Of a stretch of DNA of 64,000 bases, positions 50,773-59,111 are shown piece after piece. Within the stretch, counting starts at the first letter, position 1. Every line of letters begins with the position of its first letter. The notes under the pieces were generated by a model. That model was given only the letters and a program-made list of their open reading frames with translations, did not search any database and was not told the DNA's origin. A program made the translations under genes and the position numbers. Location of the stretch: contig NZ_LGIW01000015.1 in NCBI RefSeq assembly GCF_001275385.1, positions 496,001 to 560,000 of the forward strand, given 5' to 3'. The DNA is from Exiguobacterium sp. BMC-KP. Lineage in GTDB: Bacteria; Bacillota; Bacilli; Exiguobacteriales; Exiguobacteriaceae.

Positions 50773-51660
50773 ATGAGACGGTTGCTCAACCATCAGGCGC
50801 CTTATCTGTTCATTGCACCGACCATCATTTTACTGTTTCTGTTTTCGATCACACCGCTTTTCGTTGCCGTAGTGATGAGTTTTACGAACATGGATTTAGC
50901 GGGGATTGCCAACTATGCAAACATCGAATGGATCGGTATTACAAATTATCTAGAAATTTTTAAGGATGAGGTTTTCTTAAAAGCTTTAACGAACACCGTT
51001 TTTTATGTCATCTTGGGTGTGCCACTTGTCATTACACTTTCGCTCTCCATTGCTATTGCGATTAACTTTGGTCGGGGAAAAGTATTTGAATGGTTTCGCG
51101 TCGTTTTTTATATGCCATCTATTACGAACGTTGTTGCCGTTGCCGTTGTCTGGGGATTCTTATTCAATCCCCAGTACGGACTCTTTAATTTTATCTTGAA
51201 CGCGATTCATTTACCGGATGTGCCGTGGTTACAAGATCCACTCGTCGCAAAATTATCGTTGATTCTATTAGCATTATGGCGGGCTGTCGGAATCAACATG
51301 ATTATCTTCCTTGCGGCATTGCAGGGGATTCCACGAACGTACTATGAAGCAGCTGCACTCGACGGAGCGAGTACGTTTCAACAAATGTTTAAAATCACAA
51401 TTCCTCTTTTACGTTATGCTATTTTCTTCGTCACGGTGACGACGTTGATCGGCTGGATTCAATTTTTCGAGGAACCGTTCATTATGACAGAAGGTGGACC
51501 GTTGAATTCAACGACATCATTGGCGCTGTTCATTTATCAAAACGGGTTCCAACTGAGTAACTTCGGATACGCTGCCGCGGGTTCCGTTGTACTATTCGTT
51601 TTAATCATTACGGTCACATTAATCCAGTTCCGTGTTCAAAAAAATGATAATCCTTACTAA
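50773..51660 (+). CDS. Sugar ABC transporter permease, MalF type
   Basis: 295 residues, six membrane segments. The EAA loop, YYEAAALDGASTFQQMFKITIPLL near residue 195, contacts the ATPase. It forms the channel together with the next gene product. AAGGAAGG precedes the ATG, 34 bp after the binding protein gene. Confidence 0.94.
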   Translation: MRRLLNHQAPYLFIAPTIILLFLFSITPLFVAVVMSFTNMDLAGIANYANIEWIGITNYLEIFKDEVFLKALTNTVFYVILGVPLVITLSLSIAIAINFGRGKVFEWFRVVFYMPSITNVVAVAVVWGFLFNPQYGLFNFILNAIHLPDVPWLQDPLVAKLSLILLALWRAVGINMIIFLAALQGIPRTYYEAAALDGASTFQQMFKITIPLLRYAIFFVTVTTLIGWIQFFEEPFIMTEGGPLNSTTSLALFIYQNGFQLSNFGYAAAGSVVLFVLIITVTLIQFRVQKNDNPY

Positions 51661-51678
51661 GGGAAGGGGGACAAATCG

Positions 51679-52572
51679 ATGATTCCGAAAGAAAAACCTG
51701 TAGTTGTAACAGGCAGGGAAGCTCGATTTTCACCAATAGCACGTCCGGAAAAAAGACGACGAAAGTCTACTTTCCAATGGGGTCTTGCAACGGTATTGAC
51801 GTTACTAGGTCTTTGTTTTCTCTTACCGTTTTTTTGGATGGTTCTTTCTTCTGTTAAAACGGATGCGGAAATTTTAGCACTTCCGCTGACGATCTGGCCA
51901 AAGGAGTTAACTTTTGAGCATTACGTCAATTTATTCGTGAACTTAAACTTTTTGACCTATTTGAAAAATACACTTTTAATTGTGTTGGCCTCGTTTTTTG
52001 GTCTACTCTTAACAGCAATGGCTGGTTATGGATTTGCTAAATTTCGTTTTAAAGGGAGTAAGTTGCTATTCGTTGGTGTACTCGCCACGATGATGATCCC
52101 GGGGCAAGTAACGATGATTCCAGTCTATTTAATGCTTAACCAAATGGGATTGACAAACACGATGACGGGAATCGTTTTACCCGGATTAGTTGGTGCGTTC
52201 GGCGTGTTTCTGTTTCGACAATTCATGACGACGATTCCAGACGAGCTGTTAGAGGCATCTCGATTGGATGGAGCAAGTGAATGGCGTATTTTCTTCTCGA
52301 TCGTTCTTCCGATGTCAAAACCTATCTTAGCAGTTCAAGGAATATTAACGTTTATTGGGGCATGGAATAGTTTCTTATGGCCCCTCATCATTGCGAATGA
52401 TGAGTCACTATATACTTTATCTGTTGGTTTAGCGTTACTTCAAGGGCAACACGGTGGAAATTATGGACTGCAAATGGCGGGAGCTACGTTCATGGTCATC
52501 CCGATTATCATTATCTTCATGATTTTCCAAAAGTACATCATTGAAGGGTATAATATTTCAGGTATGAAATGA
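51679..52572 (+). CDS. Sugar ABC transporter permease, MalG type
   Basis: 297 residues with an extra N-terminal basic tail of about 35 residues and six membrane segments. The EAA loop is LLEASRLDGASEWRIFFSIVLPM near residue 190. No ATPase gene is in the locus, so a shared MsmX-type ATPase encoded elsewhere is needed, as in Bacillus and Listeria sugar importers. It ends the transport operon, with a terminator 17 bp downstream. Confidence 0.94.
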   Translation: MIPKEKPVVVTGREARFSPIARPEKRRRKSTFQWGLATVLTLLGLCFLLPFFWMVLSSVKTDAEILALPLTIWPKELTFEHYVNLFVNLNFLTYLKNTLLIVLASFFGLLLTAMAGYGFAKFRFKGSKLLFVGVLATMMIPGQVTMIPVYLMLNQMGLTNTMTGIVLPGLVGAFGVFLFRQFMTTIPDELLEASRLDGASEWRIFFSIVLPMSKPILAVQGILTFIGAWNSFLWPLIIANDESLYTLSVGLALLQGQHGGNYGLQMAGATFMVIPIIIIFMIFQKYIIEGYNISGMK

Positions 52573-52588
52573 GTATACGTTTTGATTT

Positions 52589-52615
52589 CGCGTTCTCTAT
52601 TGAGAGCGCGTTTTT
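52589..52615 (+). terminator. Terminator of the importer operon
   Basis: CGCGTTCTC (52589-52597) pairs with GAGAGCGCG (52602-52610), one G-U pair, then TTTTT. Confidence 0.88.
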
Positions 52616-52755
52616 GTATGCAAAAATATCGATGAATCGTTAGTATAAAAAGATTGTGAGGTACGCCATCTGTATAAAAGTTTTTTTGATTCGATAACAG
52701 GAAAAACGGGAAAATCTTGGACATGACTTTGATTTCGAGGAAAGAAGGAATGAAG

Positions 52756-53673
52756 ATGATTCATGTCGAGAACTTGACGAAGACGTACGACGGAAAGGAT
52801 GTCGTCAAAGGGATTTCGTTTGACGTGCAAGCAGGGGAGATCTTTGCCTTTCTTGGACCGAACGGTGCCGGGAAATCGACGACCGTTCAGATGCTAACGA
52901 CGTTGATTCCGATTTCCGGAGGTCGGGCGACGATACAAGAATTCGATGTCGTCAAACAGGAAAAACAAGTCCGCTTGCAAATTGGAGTCGCCCTTCAAGA
53001 TACTGGCATCGACGAGGATTTGACCGGTCTTGAGTTACTTGTCTTACAGGGGAAGTTATTCGGATTAAGTCAGACGGAAGCTAAGAAGCGGGCAGAAGAA
53101 TTGTTACAACTCGTCGGACTCGATCAAGACGGGCAACGACGGTCCGGCACTTACTCCGGTGGGATGAAACGACGCCTCGATCTCGCCTTGACACTCGTCC
53201 ATCAACCAACTGTTCTGTTTCTCGATGAACCAACGACCGGACTCGATCCAGCAAGTCGTGTGCAAATCTGGAACGAGGTCCGGCGATTAAATGAGGAGTT
53301 CGGCACGACGATCTTCTTGACGACACAATACTTGGAAGAAGCCGATCAGTTAGCAGACCGGATTGCAATCATCAACGAGGGGCAATTGATTGCCGAAGGA
53401 ACGGCAGCAGAACTGAAGGCAGCAAACGGAGAGGAACGGATCGAGTTGACACTTGCTGAAAAAGCAGATGAACGGTTGGTCTTAGAAGTATTCGCTGGTC
53501 GTCAGGAAAAAGATCGTTTGATTATTCCATCACACGGTACGGAAACATTACGTGCGGTCGTCCGCTTCCTTGACGAACGGAAGATGGTTGCTACGTCACT
53601 TGTCGTCAAACAACCGTCACTTGATGATGTATTCATCCGTTTAACAGGGCAAGCCTATAAGGAGGAATCGTGA
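52756..53673 (+). CDS. ABC transporter ATP-binding protein, DrrA type
   Basis: 305 residues from the ATG at 52756, six bases after AAGGA; an ATG at 52750 and a longer frame are less likely. Walker A GPNGAGKST near residue 38, signature YSGGMKRRLDLA near residue 137, Walker B LFLDEPTTGLDP near residue 157 and switch His replaced by Gln in LTTQYLEEAD, a feature of DrrA-type drug exporters. A C-terminal regulatory domain of about 80 residues follows. Partner permease starts one base after the stop. Confidence 0.92.
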   Translation: MIHVENLTKTYDGKDVVKGISFDVQAGEIFAFLGPNGAGKSTTVQMLTTLIPISGGRATIQEFDVVKQEKQVRLQIGVALQDTGIDEDLTGLELLVLQGKLFGLSQTEAKKRAEELLQLVGLDQDGQRRSGTYSGGMKRRLDLALTLVHQPTVLFLDEPTTGLDPASRVQIWNEVRRLNEEFGTTIFLTTQYLEEADQLADRIAIINEGQLIAEGTAAELKAANGEERIELTLAEKADERLVLEVFAGRQEKDRLIIPSHGTETLRAVVRFLDERKMVATSLVVKQPSLDDVFIRLTGQAYKEES

Positions 53674-53674
53674 G

Positions 53675-54442
53675 ATGATACGAGAAACATGGTTTTTGAT
53701 GCGGCGGAGTCTACTCGTGACGTTACGCAATCCGTTCTCCTTTATCCCGAACTTGATCATCAGTGTGTTTTTCCTGCTCGTCTATACGAGCGGTCTCTCC
53801 GGTATCTCGAATTTACCTCAATTCGATGGCGTCGATTATTTGAACTTCATTCTTCCTGTCTCAATCGTCTCGGGTGCTGTTGGAGGAGCAGGGGGCGCTG
53901 GTCAAGCACTCGTCAAGGATATCGAAAGCGGTTATTTTGCTCGGCTCTTATTGACACCGGTCTCACGAACCGCAATTGTTCTCGGACCGATGTTAGCTGG
54001 TATGTTGCAATTATTCGTTCAAACGTTATTGATCTTTGGGATGGCATTTTTGCTCGGTCTATCGATTCCAGTGGGGATCAGTGGCTTTTTCTTAACGATT
54101 TTACTTGCGCTCGGATTCGGACTCGCCTTTGCGGGTTATTCGGTCGGTGTAGCCTTAAAGACACGCAACGCACAAGCGGCACAAGCTGGAACGCTCTTGT
54201 TCTTTCCGTTGATTTTCTTGTCGACGACGTTCGTACCAAAAGACTTGATTGAAGCTGAGTGGCTTAAGATTGCTGCGACAATCAATCCGACGACCTATAT
54301 CATGGAAGGGATGCGTAGTGTGTTAACCCGTCCGGACATCGATTGGTCCGTTTACTGGCAAGGGTTGATTGTAGCTGCCGTTCTTAGTATCGCGATGGTC
54401 ATCTTTGCTGCCTTAAACGCGCGAGGAGCATTGAAAAAATAG
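53675..54442 (+). CDS. ABC-2 type permease, DrrB type
   Basis: 255 residues with six membrane segments. FSFIPNLIISVFFLLVYTSGLSG near the N-terminus and the NPTTYIMEGMRSVLTRP block near residue 205 are typical of DrrB/ABC-2 drug permeases. It forms the exporter with the preceding ATPase, whose 3' end contains its ribosome site GGAGG. Drug or lipid export is inferred; no regulator is adjacent. Confidence 0.92.
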   Translation: MIRETWFLMRRSLLVTLRNPFSFIPNLIISVFFLLVYTSGLSGISNLPQFDGVDYLNFILPVSIVSGAVGGAGGAGQALVKDIESGYFARLLLTPVSRTAIVLGPMLAGMLQLFVQTLLIFGMAFLLGLSIPVGISGFFLTILLALGFGLAFAGYSVGVALKTRNAQAAQAGTLLFFPLIFLSTTFVPKDLIEAEWLKIAATINPTTYIMEGMRSVLTRPDIDWSVYWQGLIVAAVLSIAMVIFAALNARGALKK

Positions 54443-54504
54443 GATACTCCTATCCATTTTAAGGGTATACATTTAGAATTCAACAATTGAAGAGGAGGGG
54501 TTCA

Positions 54505-55275
54505 ATGAGGCGATATGCGCTTTCACTTTTATTATTAGTAGGTCTCTTGGCTACTGTCCTTGTCTTGTATCAAGTGACGTTCGATATTACGACGTCAATC
54601 CTGCATTTCTTATTGGTTCCAGTATTGATCGTCATGACTCTTTTGAATGGAAGAAAAAATTTCTTGATATTGATCAGTTATGTTCTCGTCATGGGTTTTC
54701 TCTATTTGATTTTATCGTGGTATAACGAGGCTTCGAACGAACTGCAATTGTCCTACATCGGACAACATCTCTTATCCTCAGTCGGAGTCTTTTTATACTG
54801 GTTATTCCTACGTCAGTTACGAAGTGTATTTGAAGAGAATGAATCTCTTCAAAAGCGAGTTGCTTTGCTTGAGGGGTTCTCCGCTTCACCCCAATTGCTT
54901 TCCTACAGCGAATTTTTAGATCGAACGGATTTTTTAATTGCGGGAGCAAATCGTCGACAGGAACAAAATATGTTACTTCATATTCAAATTCCATACGCTA
55001 GTTTGAATAAGAAAACAATCATGCAACAATTGACAGATGCCGGGCTAAAGGTATTTCGGGCACATTATGACGTCATGTCACAACGAAATCGTCAGGAATT
55101 CATCATCTTTCTTCAAAACACAGATCATCATGGTGCGGAGATTGCGTGGCAACGTTACGAGGATGAACTTCGTCAACGCTTTACGGTGCTAGCGTTGCCC
55201 TTTCAAGTCGAAATTCTTCCTGTACGATCATCTGTGGAAGAGACGCTGAAGCAACGGAAGGTGGTGGAGCAATGA
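54505..55275 (+). CDS. Membrane protein with degenerate GGDEF domain (YdaK-like), putative c-di-GMP receptor
   Basis: 256 residues from the ATG at 54505, after AGAGGAGGGG. Four membrane segments in residues 1-105, a short coiled linker, then a domain of about 140 residues that fits a degenerate GGDEF fold: the signature position reads NRQEF in QRNRQEFIIFLQ, with Asp placed five residues before it as in the I-site, but the I-site Arg is shifted by one (RAHYD). It should lack cyclase activity. Topology and the next two genes match B. subtilis YdaK and Listeria PssE, c-di-GMP receptors that activate exopolysaccharide synthesis. It overlaps the next gene by 4 bp. Confidence 0.72.
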   Translation: MRRYALSLLLLVGLLATVLVLYQVTFDITTSILHFLLVPVLIVMTLLNGRKNFLILISYVLVMGFLYLILSWYNEASNELQLSYIGQHLLSSVGVFLYWLFLRQLRSVFEENESLQKRVALLEGFSASPQLLSYSEFLDRTDFLIAGANRRQEQNMLLHIQIPYASLNKKTIMQQLTDAGLKVFRAHYDVMSQRNRQEFIIFLQNTDHHGAEIAWQRYEDELRQRFTVLALPFQVEILPVRSSVEETLKQRKVVEQ

Positions 55276-56498
55276 ATCTCGTCTTGAATGTCATCATGGC
55301 GATCTTTTGGTTACTTTTACTGTATTATTCTTATCTGACGATTGCCGGTATTCTCGATCGGTACGGAAAAAAAGACGTAGTTACTTTAAATGAATATCCG
55401 TCTGTCGCTGTTTTGATTCCAGCACATAATGAAGGCATCGTCATGCGTCAAACACTCGAGGCGATGATGGGAATCAAATATCCAGGGAATCTTGATGTGT
55501 TTTTACTCGATGATCAGTCGCAAGATGAGACGCAAGAGATTGCCAGGGAATTTACGACGATGTTCAGTCGAGTCCATTACATTCATGTCCCAAAAGGTGA
55601 ACCAATCGGAAAATCACGTGTTCTGAACTATGGGCTATCGATCACGGATTCCGAATATTTCTTAATCTTTGATGCAGACAATCAGCCGAAGGCGGATACA
55701 GTGACACGACTCGTCGAACAAGCAATGACTCAAAAGAATGCTTGCGGAGCGGTTGGAATCGTCAAGACGATCAATGCAACGACGAACCTGCTGACGCGGA
55801 TGATTGCAATTGAATTTCAGGTGTTTCAGTTGATCATGCAAAGTGGTCGCTGGAAAGCATTTAAGACTGGATCTTTAGCAGGAACAAACATGCTGTTGAA
55901 ACGAGATGTCATCGAAGAATTAGGCGGATACGATCCATATGCACTGGCAGAGGATGCGGAATTGACGATGCGCATCACGGCACTCGGTTATACACTTCCT
56001 GTCGTATACGAGGCGGAGACGTGGGAACAAGAGCCGGAAACGATGAAAGTATACATGAAGCAACGGACGCGTTGGATGCTTGGAAATATTTATCTATTAG
56101 AAAAATCACTTCGGACACGAGATTTTTGGAAAGGAAGTACGCTCGTCCATTCTTTGCAGCATATCATGACGTACCTGCTCTTTATTTTCTTGTTGTTAAT
56201 TTCTGATATCGTCTTGATTCTAGGGTTGTTCGGTTATGCATTTGATGAGGCGACGACGCCACTCATCATGTTTTGGTTCATGACCTATCTTGTCTATACA
56301 ATCCAAATCTTAGCTGCGCAAGAACTTGAGGGAACCGCTACCCCGAAAAATATCCTCGTCGGATTAATTATGTACTTTACCTATGCACAATTATTCGTCA
56401 TTCTTTTATTTCGCGGAATGTATGCTTATATCAAAAGTAAGGTACGCAAAGAGGTCATCGTCTGGGATAAGACGAAGCGCGTCAAGATCGAGTCATGA
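55272..56498 (+). CDS. Processive GT2 glycosyltransferase (YdaM-like)
   Basis: 408 residues. One N-terminal membrane segment, a GT2 catalytic domain with DDQSQDE near residue 78, DAD in FDADNQPKAD near residue 137, catalytic base in LAEDAEL near residue 225, and product-binding QRTRW near residue 265, then three or four C-terminal membrane segments. This is the full D, DxD, D, QxxRW set of cellulose-synthase-like polymerases. It probably makes and extrudes an exopolysaccharide under control of the YdaK-like protein. Start and stop overlaps are ATGA on both sides. Confidence 0.92.
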   Translation: MNLVLNVIMAIFWLLLLYYSYLTIAGILDRYGKKDVVTLNEYPSVAVLIPAHNEGIVMRQTLEAMMGIKYPGNLDVFLLDDQSQDETQEIAREFTTMFSRVHYIHVPKGEPIGKSRVLNYGLSITDSEYFLIFDADNQPKADTVTRLVEQAMTQKNACGAVGIVKTINATTNLLTRMIAIEFQVFQLIMQSGRWKAFKTGSLAGTNMLLKRDVIEELGGYDPYALAEDAELTMRITALGYTLPVVYEAETWEQEPETMKVYMKQRTRWMLGNIYLLEKSLRTRDFWKGSTLVHSLQHIMTYLLFIFLLLISDIVLILGLFGYAFDEATTPLIMFWFMTYLVYTIQILAAQELEGTATPKNILVGLIMYFTYAQLFVILLFRGMYAYIKSKVRKEVIVWDKTKRVKIES

Positions 56499-57460
56499 AG
56501 AAAGGATTAGGGATTGGTCTACTCATGTTTTTGCTAGCGGGAGGAGTCTGGTATTTCGTGCAGAAACAAGAGGACGATATCGTGCAACAAGTAGAAGAGG
56601 ACTATATGCAAAACGGTATCATTCGTGCCTATGATCGTTCGAATGCCCAACGCCTGTCGGAGAGTCTAGGTCAGTATATGCAATATGTATTACTACTCGA
56701 TGATGAAGTACGGTTCAAGGAACAGGTGAAAATATTAAAAAATCATTTTTTAGTCGAACGCGGATCAGAGGTATATATCAAATGGGAGTTAGGTGAGAAA
56801 ACGGCAACAAATGCTTGGATTGACGATATACGAATTTCGGAAACGTTACTACAAGCCGGAAAGCAATTCAGTGAACCGTCATATTTAAAGCTTGCGAGTC
56901 GAATCGAGACCACCTTACTCAAGCGACAGCAAATTGATGGTAATATCGTTGATTTTTACGATTGGGATTTGCAACAGGCAACAGATGTACTGCATTTGAA
57001 CTATTTAGAACCGCCGGCACTTAAACGATTGCAGTTACTCGATTTTGCAAAAGAAAGAGTGGCTCAAGCGAAACGAGAGGGACCGTTCACGGCAGAACTA
57101 TACTATGCGAATCAAGATGAATCGAAGTGGGCAGATGACAAAGTCGTGAATATGATTGATCAAGTCTTGATTGAACGATTACGAGTAGGAGTGATCGGTA
57201 AAGCGGACGAGACTTTCCAGGCGTTCATCTCTAAAGAACTGAAGAACGGGAAAATATATGCGCGCTACGACCGTTTATCAGCGACGCCGACGATGAAAGA
57301 CGAGTCAAGCTCCGTCTATGCCATACTCGCAACTCTTTTGACAGGCGAAGAACGTTCTTTCGTACTCAATCGTCTGCGTGAGATTGAGACGACGAATGCC
57401 AAAGTGACGCACGTGTTTGACGTGCTAAATAAAGCGGTTATCTTAAAAGAACTTGAATAA
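56495..57460 (+). CDS. GH8-like exported glycosidase (YdaJ-like)
   Basis: 321 residues. An N-terminal membrane segment (residues 4-21) with a basic start suggests an anchor or signal peptide. RLSESLGQYMQYVLLLDDEVRF near residue 53 matches the GH8 general-acid block (Glu56), and NAWIDDIRISETLLQAG near residue 110 aligns with the GH8 Asp-rich block. It resembles YdaJ of the ydaJKLMN operon, thought to trim the polymer. Overlap with the GT gene (ATGA) supports joint action. Confidence 0.75.
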   Translation: MKKGLGIGLLMFLLAGGVWYFVQKQEDDIVQQVEEDYMQNGIIRAYDRSNAQRLSESLGQYMQYVLLLDDEVRFKEQVKILKNHFLVERGSEVYIKWELGEKTATNAWIDDIRISETLLQAGKQFSEPSYLKLASRIETTLLKRQQIDGNIVDFYDWDLQQATDVLHLNYLEPPALKRLQLLDFAKERVAQAKREGPFTAELYYANQDESKWADDKVVNMIDQVLIERLRVGVIGKADETFQAFISKELKNGKIYARYDRLSATPTMKDESSSVYAILATLLTGEERSFVLNRLREIETTNAKVTHVFDVLNKAVILKELE

Positions 57461-57463
57461 GAA

Positions 57464-57499
57464 AAAAACTGGAACGGATTTATTCCGATTCCAGTTTTT
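57464..57499. terminator. Bidirectional terminator
   Basis: AAAAACTGGAACGGA (57464-57478) faces TCCGATTCCAGTTTTT (57484-57499), between the GH8-like gene and the convergent asp23 gene. Confidence 0.88.
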
Positions 57500-57512
57500 A
57501 CTTTGATTGTGA

Positions 57513-57950
57513 TTACTTAATCTCGCGTTTTTCTTCCTCTTCTTTTGCTGATTTACTTTTCGCATCGAACTCAGAGCGTGTCATGACATCTTCGACATGC
57601 ATGTTGATTTCAATGACATCGAGTCCTGTCATGTCGTGAACTGATTTTTTGATTTTCGAGACTGCGTCTTGGAAAATTGACGGGATGTTTTTGCCGTATT
57701 CGACGATGACTTTTAAGTCGAGTGCGACTTGTCGTTCGCCGACTTCTGCGTCGATTCCTTTCGTGATGTCTTCTGTGCTACGGAAGCGGTCTGTCAACCC
57801 ACTCATGAAACCACCACTCATTGAAAGGATCCCTTTGACATCATTTGATGCGATACCAGCAATCTTTTTGATGACTTGATCTTCAAATGTTAGTTTGTTT
57901 TCGCGTGCGACTTCGTTTTCGTTTTGTTTAGTGTTGATTTCGTTAGCCAT
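57513..57950 (-). CDS. Asp23/Gls24 family envelope stress protein
   Basis: 145 residues. N-terminal disordered tail, then the Asp23 domain: FEDQVIKKIAGIASNDVKGILSMSGG near residue 22, GIDAEVGERQVALDLKVIVEYGKNIPSIFQDAV near residue 65, and a charged Lys/Glu-rich tail. Abundant alkaline-shock protein bound under the membrane by AmaP. It is the last gene of the sigma-B operon amaP-DUF2273-asp23. Confidence 0.93.
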   Translation of the reverse strand: MANEINTKQNENEVARENKLTFEDQVIKKIAGIASNDVKGILSMSGGFMSGLTDRFRSTEDITKGIDAEVGERQVALDLKVIVEYGKNIPSIFQDAVSKIKKSVHDMTGLDVIEINMHVEDVMTRSEFDAKSKSAKEEEEKREIK

Positions 57951-58008
57951 GAGAAATCTCTCCTTTTAATGTTAGTTAACTGTTTTTTTGCTACTCTTTA
58001 CGTTACGT

Positions 58009-58215
58009 TCAGTCCCGTTGAAAGAACTGAATCCATCCCTCGACATCAAGGGCATTGTCTCGCCATTGACCAATCAAGTAACCAATTGCTGCGAATACGA
58101 TGATCAGCAATGTTGGCCCGAAACCGATCGTCAAGAACAAGATGGCGAGGATTAATCCGATTAGTCCACCGAGTAGGCGATAGCGATACGGACGAAGTGC
58201 TTCGCTCGTTTTCAT
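58009..58215 (-). CDS. DUF2273 small membrane protein
   Basis: 68 residues with a basic N-terminus (RPYRYRLLGG), two membrane segments at residues 14-32 and 34-50, and a short soluble C-terminus. The RLLGGLIGLILAILFLTIGFGPTLLII pattern is DUF2273. Always found with amaP and asp23, and probably helps anchor the complex. AGGAGGAAG precedes the ATG. Confidence 0.92.
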   Translation of the reverse strand: MKTSEALRPYRYRLLGGLIGLILAILFLTIGFGPTLLIIVFAAIGYLIGQWRDNALDVEGWIQFFQRD

Positions 58216-58235
58216 GATCTTCCTCCTCTTTCGTC

Positions 58236-58778
58236 TTAGACGACACGTTCAGACGTTTTTGTTTTCGTGTCACTAATCCGGACACGTGTTTTCGTGACTG
58301 GTAGTTCAAGTAATGATTCGACTGCATGTTTGGCGCGTTCTTGAATGTCTTTCCCGATCGTCGGTAATCCTTCTTGACCGAAGACGGAACAGTCAACTTC
58401 GAGAGCGACGGTTTCTTTTTTCGAGTGGATGTCAGCGTTCACGCGCGGGGAGCGAACTCCATTCATACCGCGAATTGACTCAAGCGCTGTCCGTTCGATT
58501 GTCTGTTTTGAGATGGTGATGTTACCGTCACCGGTTTGAATCAGAAGACGTTGTCCTTTTGATCGGCTGAGCAGTCCAGTGAATAATAGAATGACAAATA
58601 CGAATGCTAGGAAGCCACCAAGAGAGAGAATCGTGTAGCTATACCATTGTTGATCTTGCCACTGTTCAATCAGAGGACTGAGGCGTGGAACATCATAGAC
58701 GCCGAGTACAAGAAGGCCGACGCTGATCAAGCCAAGAATGCCGATCAGAACGAGTAGGAAACGATTGAATCCGTTCAT
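58236..58778 (-). CDS. amaP: Alkaline shock membrane anchor protein AmaP
   Basis: 180 residues. Two N-terminal membrane segments (about residues 7-27 and 50-70), then a soluble Asp23-like domain including ITISKQTIERTALESIRGMNGV. In staphylococci AmaP tethers Asp23 to the membrane. It is first in the operon, 79 bp downstream of a sigma-B promoter, and AGGAGAG lies before the ATG. Confidence 0.92.
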   Translation of the reverse strand: MNGFNRFLLVLIGILGLISVGLLVLGVYDVPRLSPLIEQWQDQQWYSYTILSLGGFLAFVFVILLFTGLLSRSKGQRLLIQTGDGNITISKQTIERTALESIRGMNGVRSPRVNADIHSKKETVALEVDCSVFGQEGLPTIGKDIQERAKHAVESLLELPVTKTRVRISDTKTKTSERVV

Positions 58779-58857
58779 GTTACATCTCTCCTTTCTTTCG
58801 TAAAAATATTTTAGTTAGGATGTTCTACACATGAAATATTATGTGTATGGTGAGTTT

Positions 58858-58882
58858 ATTCCCGTTCAAAAGACCTTAAAAC
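58858..58882 (-). promoter_or_regulatory. Sigma-B promoter of amaP-DUF2273-asp23
   Basis: On the minus strand GTTTTA, 13 bases, GGGAAT, with start site about 80 bp before amaP. It matches the general-stress consensus and the known sigma-B control of asp23 in Staphylococcus. The remaining part of the 333-bp gap up to 59070 is very AT-rich with no other motif. Confidence 0.78.
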
Positions 58883-59070
58883 ATAAAAATACACTTTCGA
58901 TAAAAAGACTATATTTTCTGATTTTTTAACGATTTATTAGAAAAATAGTAAATGAAATATGAGTTATCGTATAAAAATCGTGAATGATTTGCTGTTCTAA
59001 GAAGTAGATGTTCGGAATAAATTCTCTAACACTAATGATAAATAATGTCAATATATAAAAAACAGAACAA

Positions 59071-59102
59071 AAAAATTCCTCCCATGATGCCATGAGAGGA
59101 AA
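59071..59102 (-). terminator. Terminator of the amino acid permease gene
   Basis: TTCCTCCCATG (59077-59087) pairs with CATGAGAGGAA (59092-59102), one mismatch; on the minus strand six U follow. Confidence 0.8.
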
Positions 59103-59111
59103 GAAATATTG

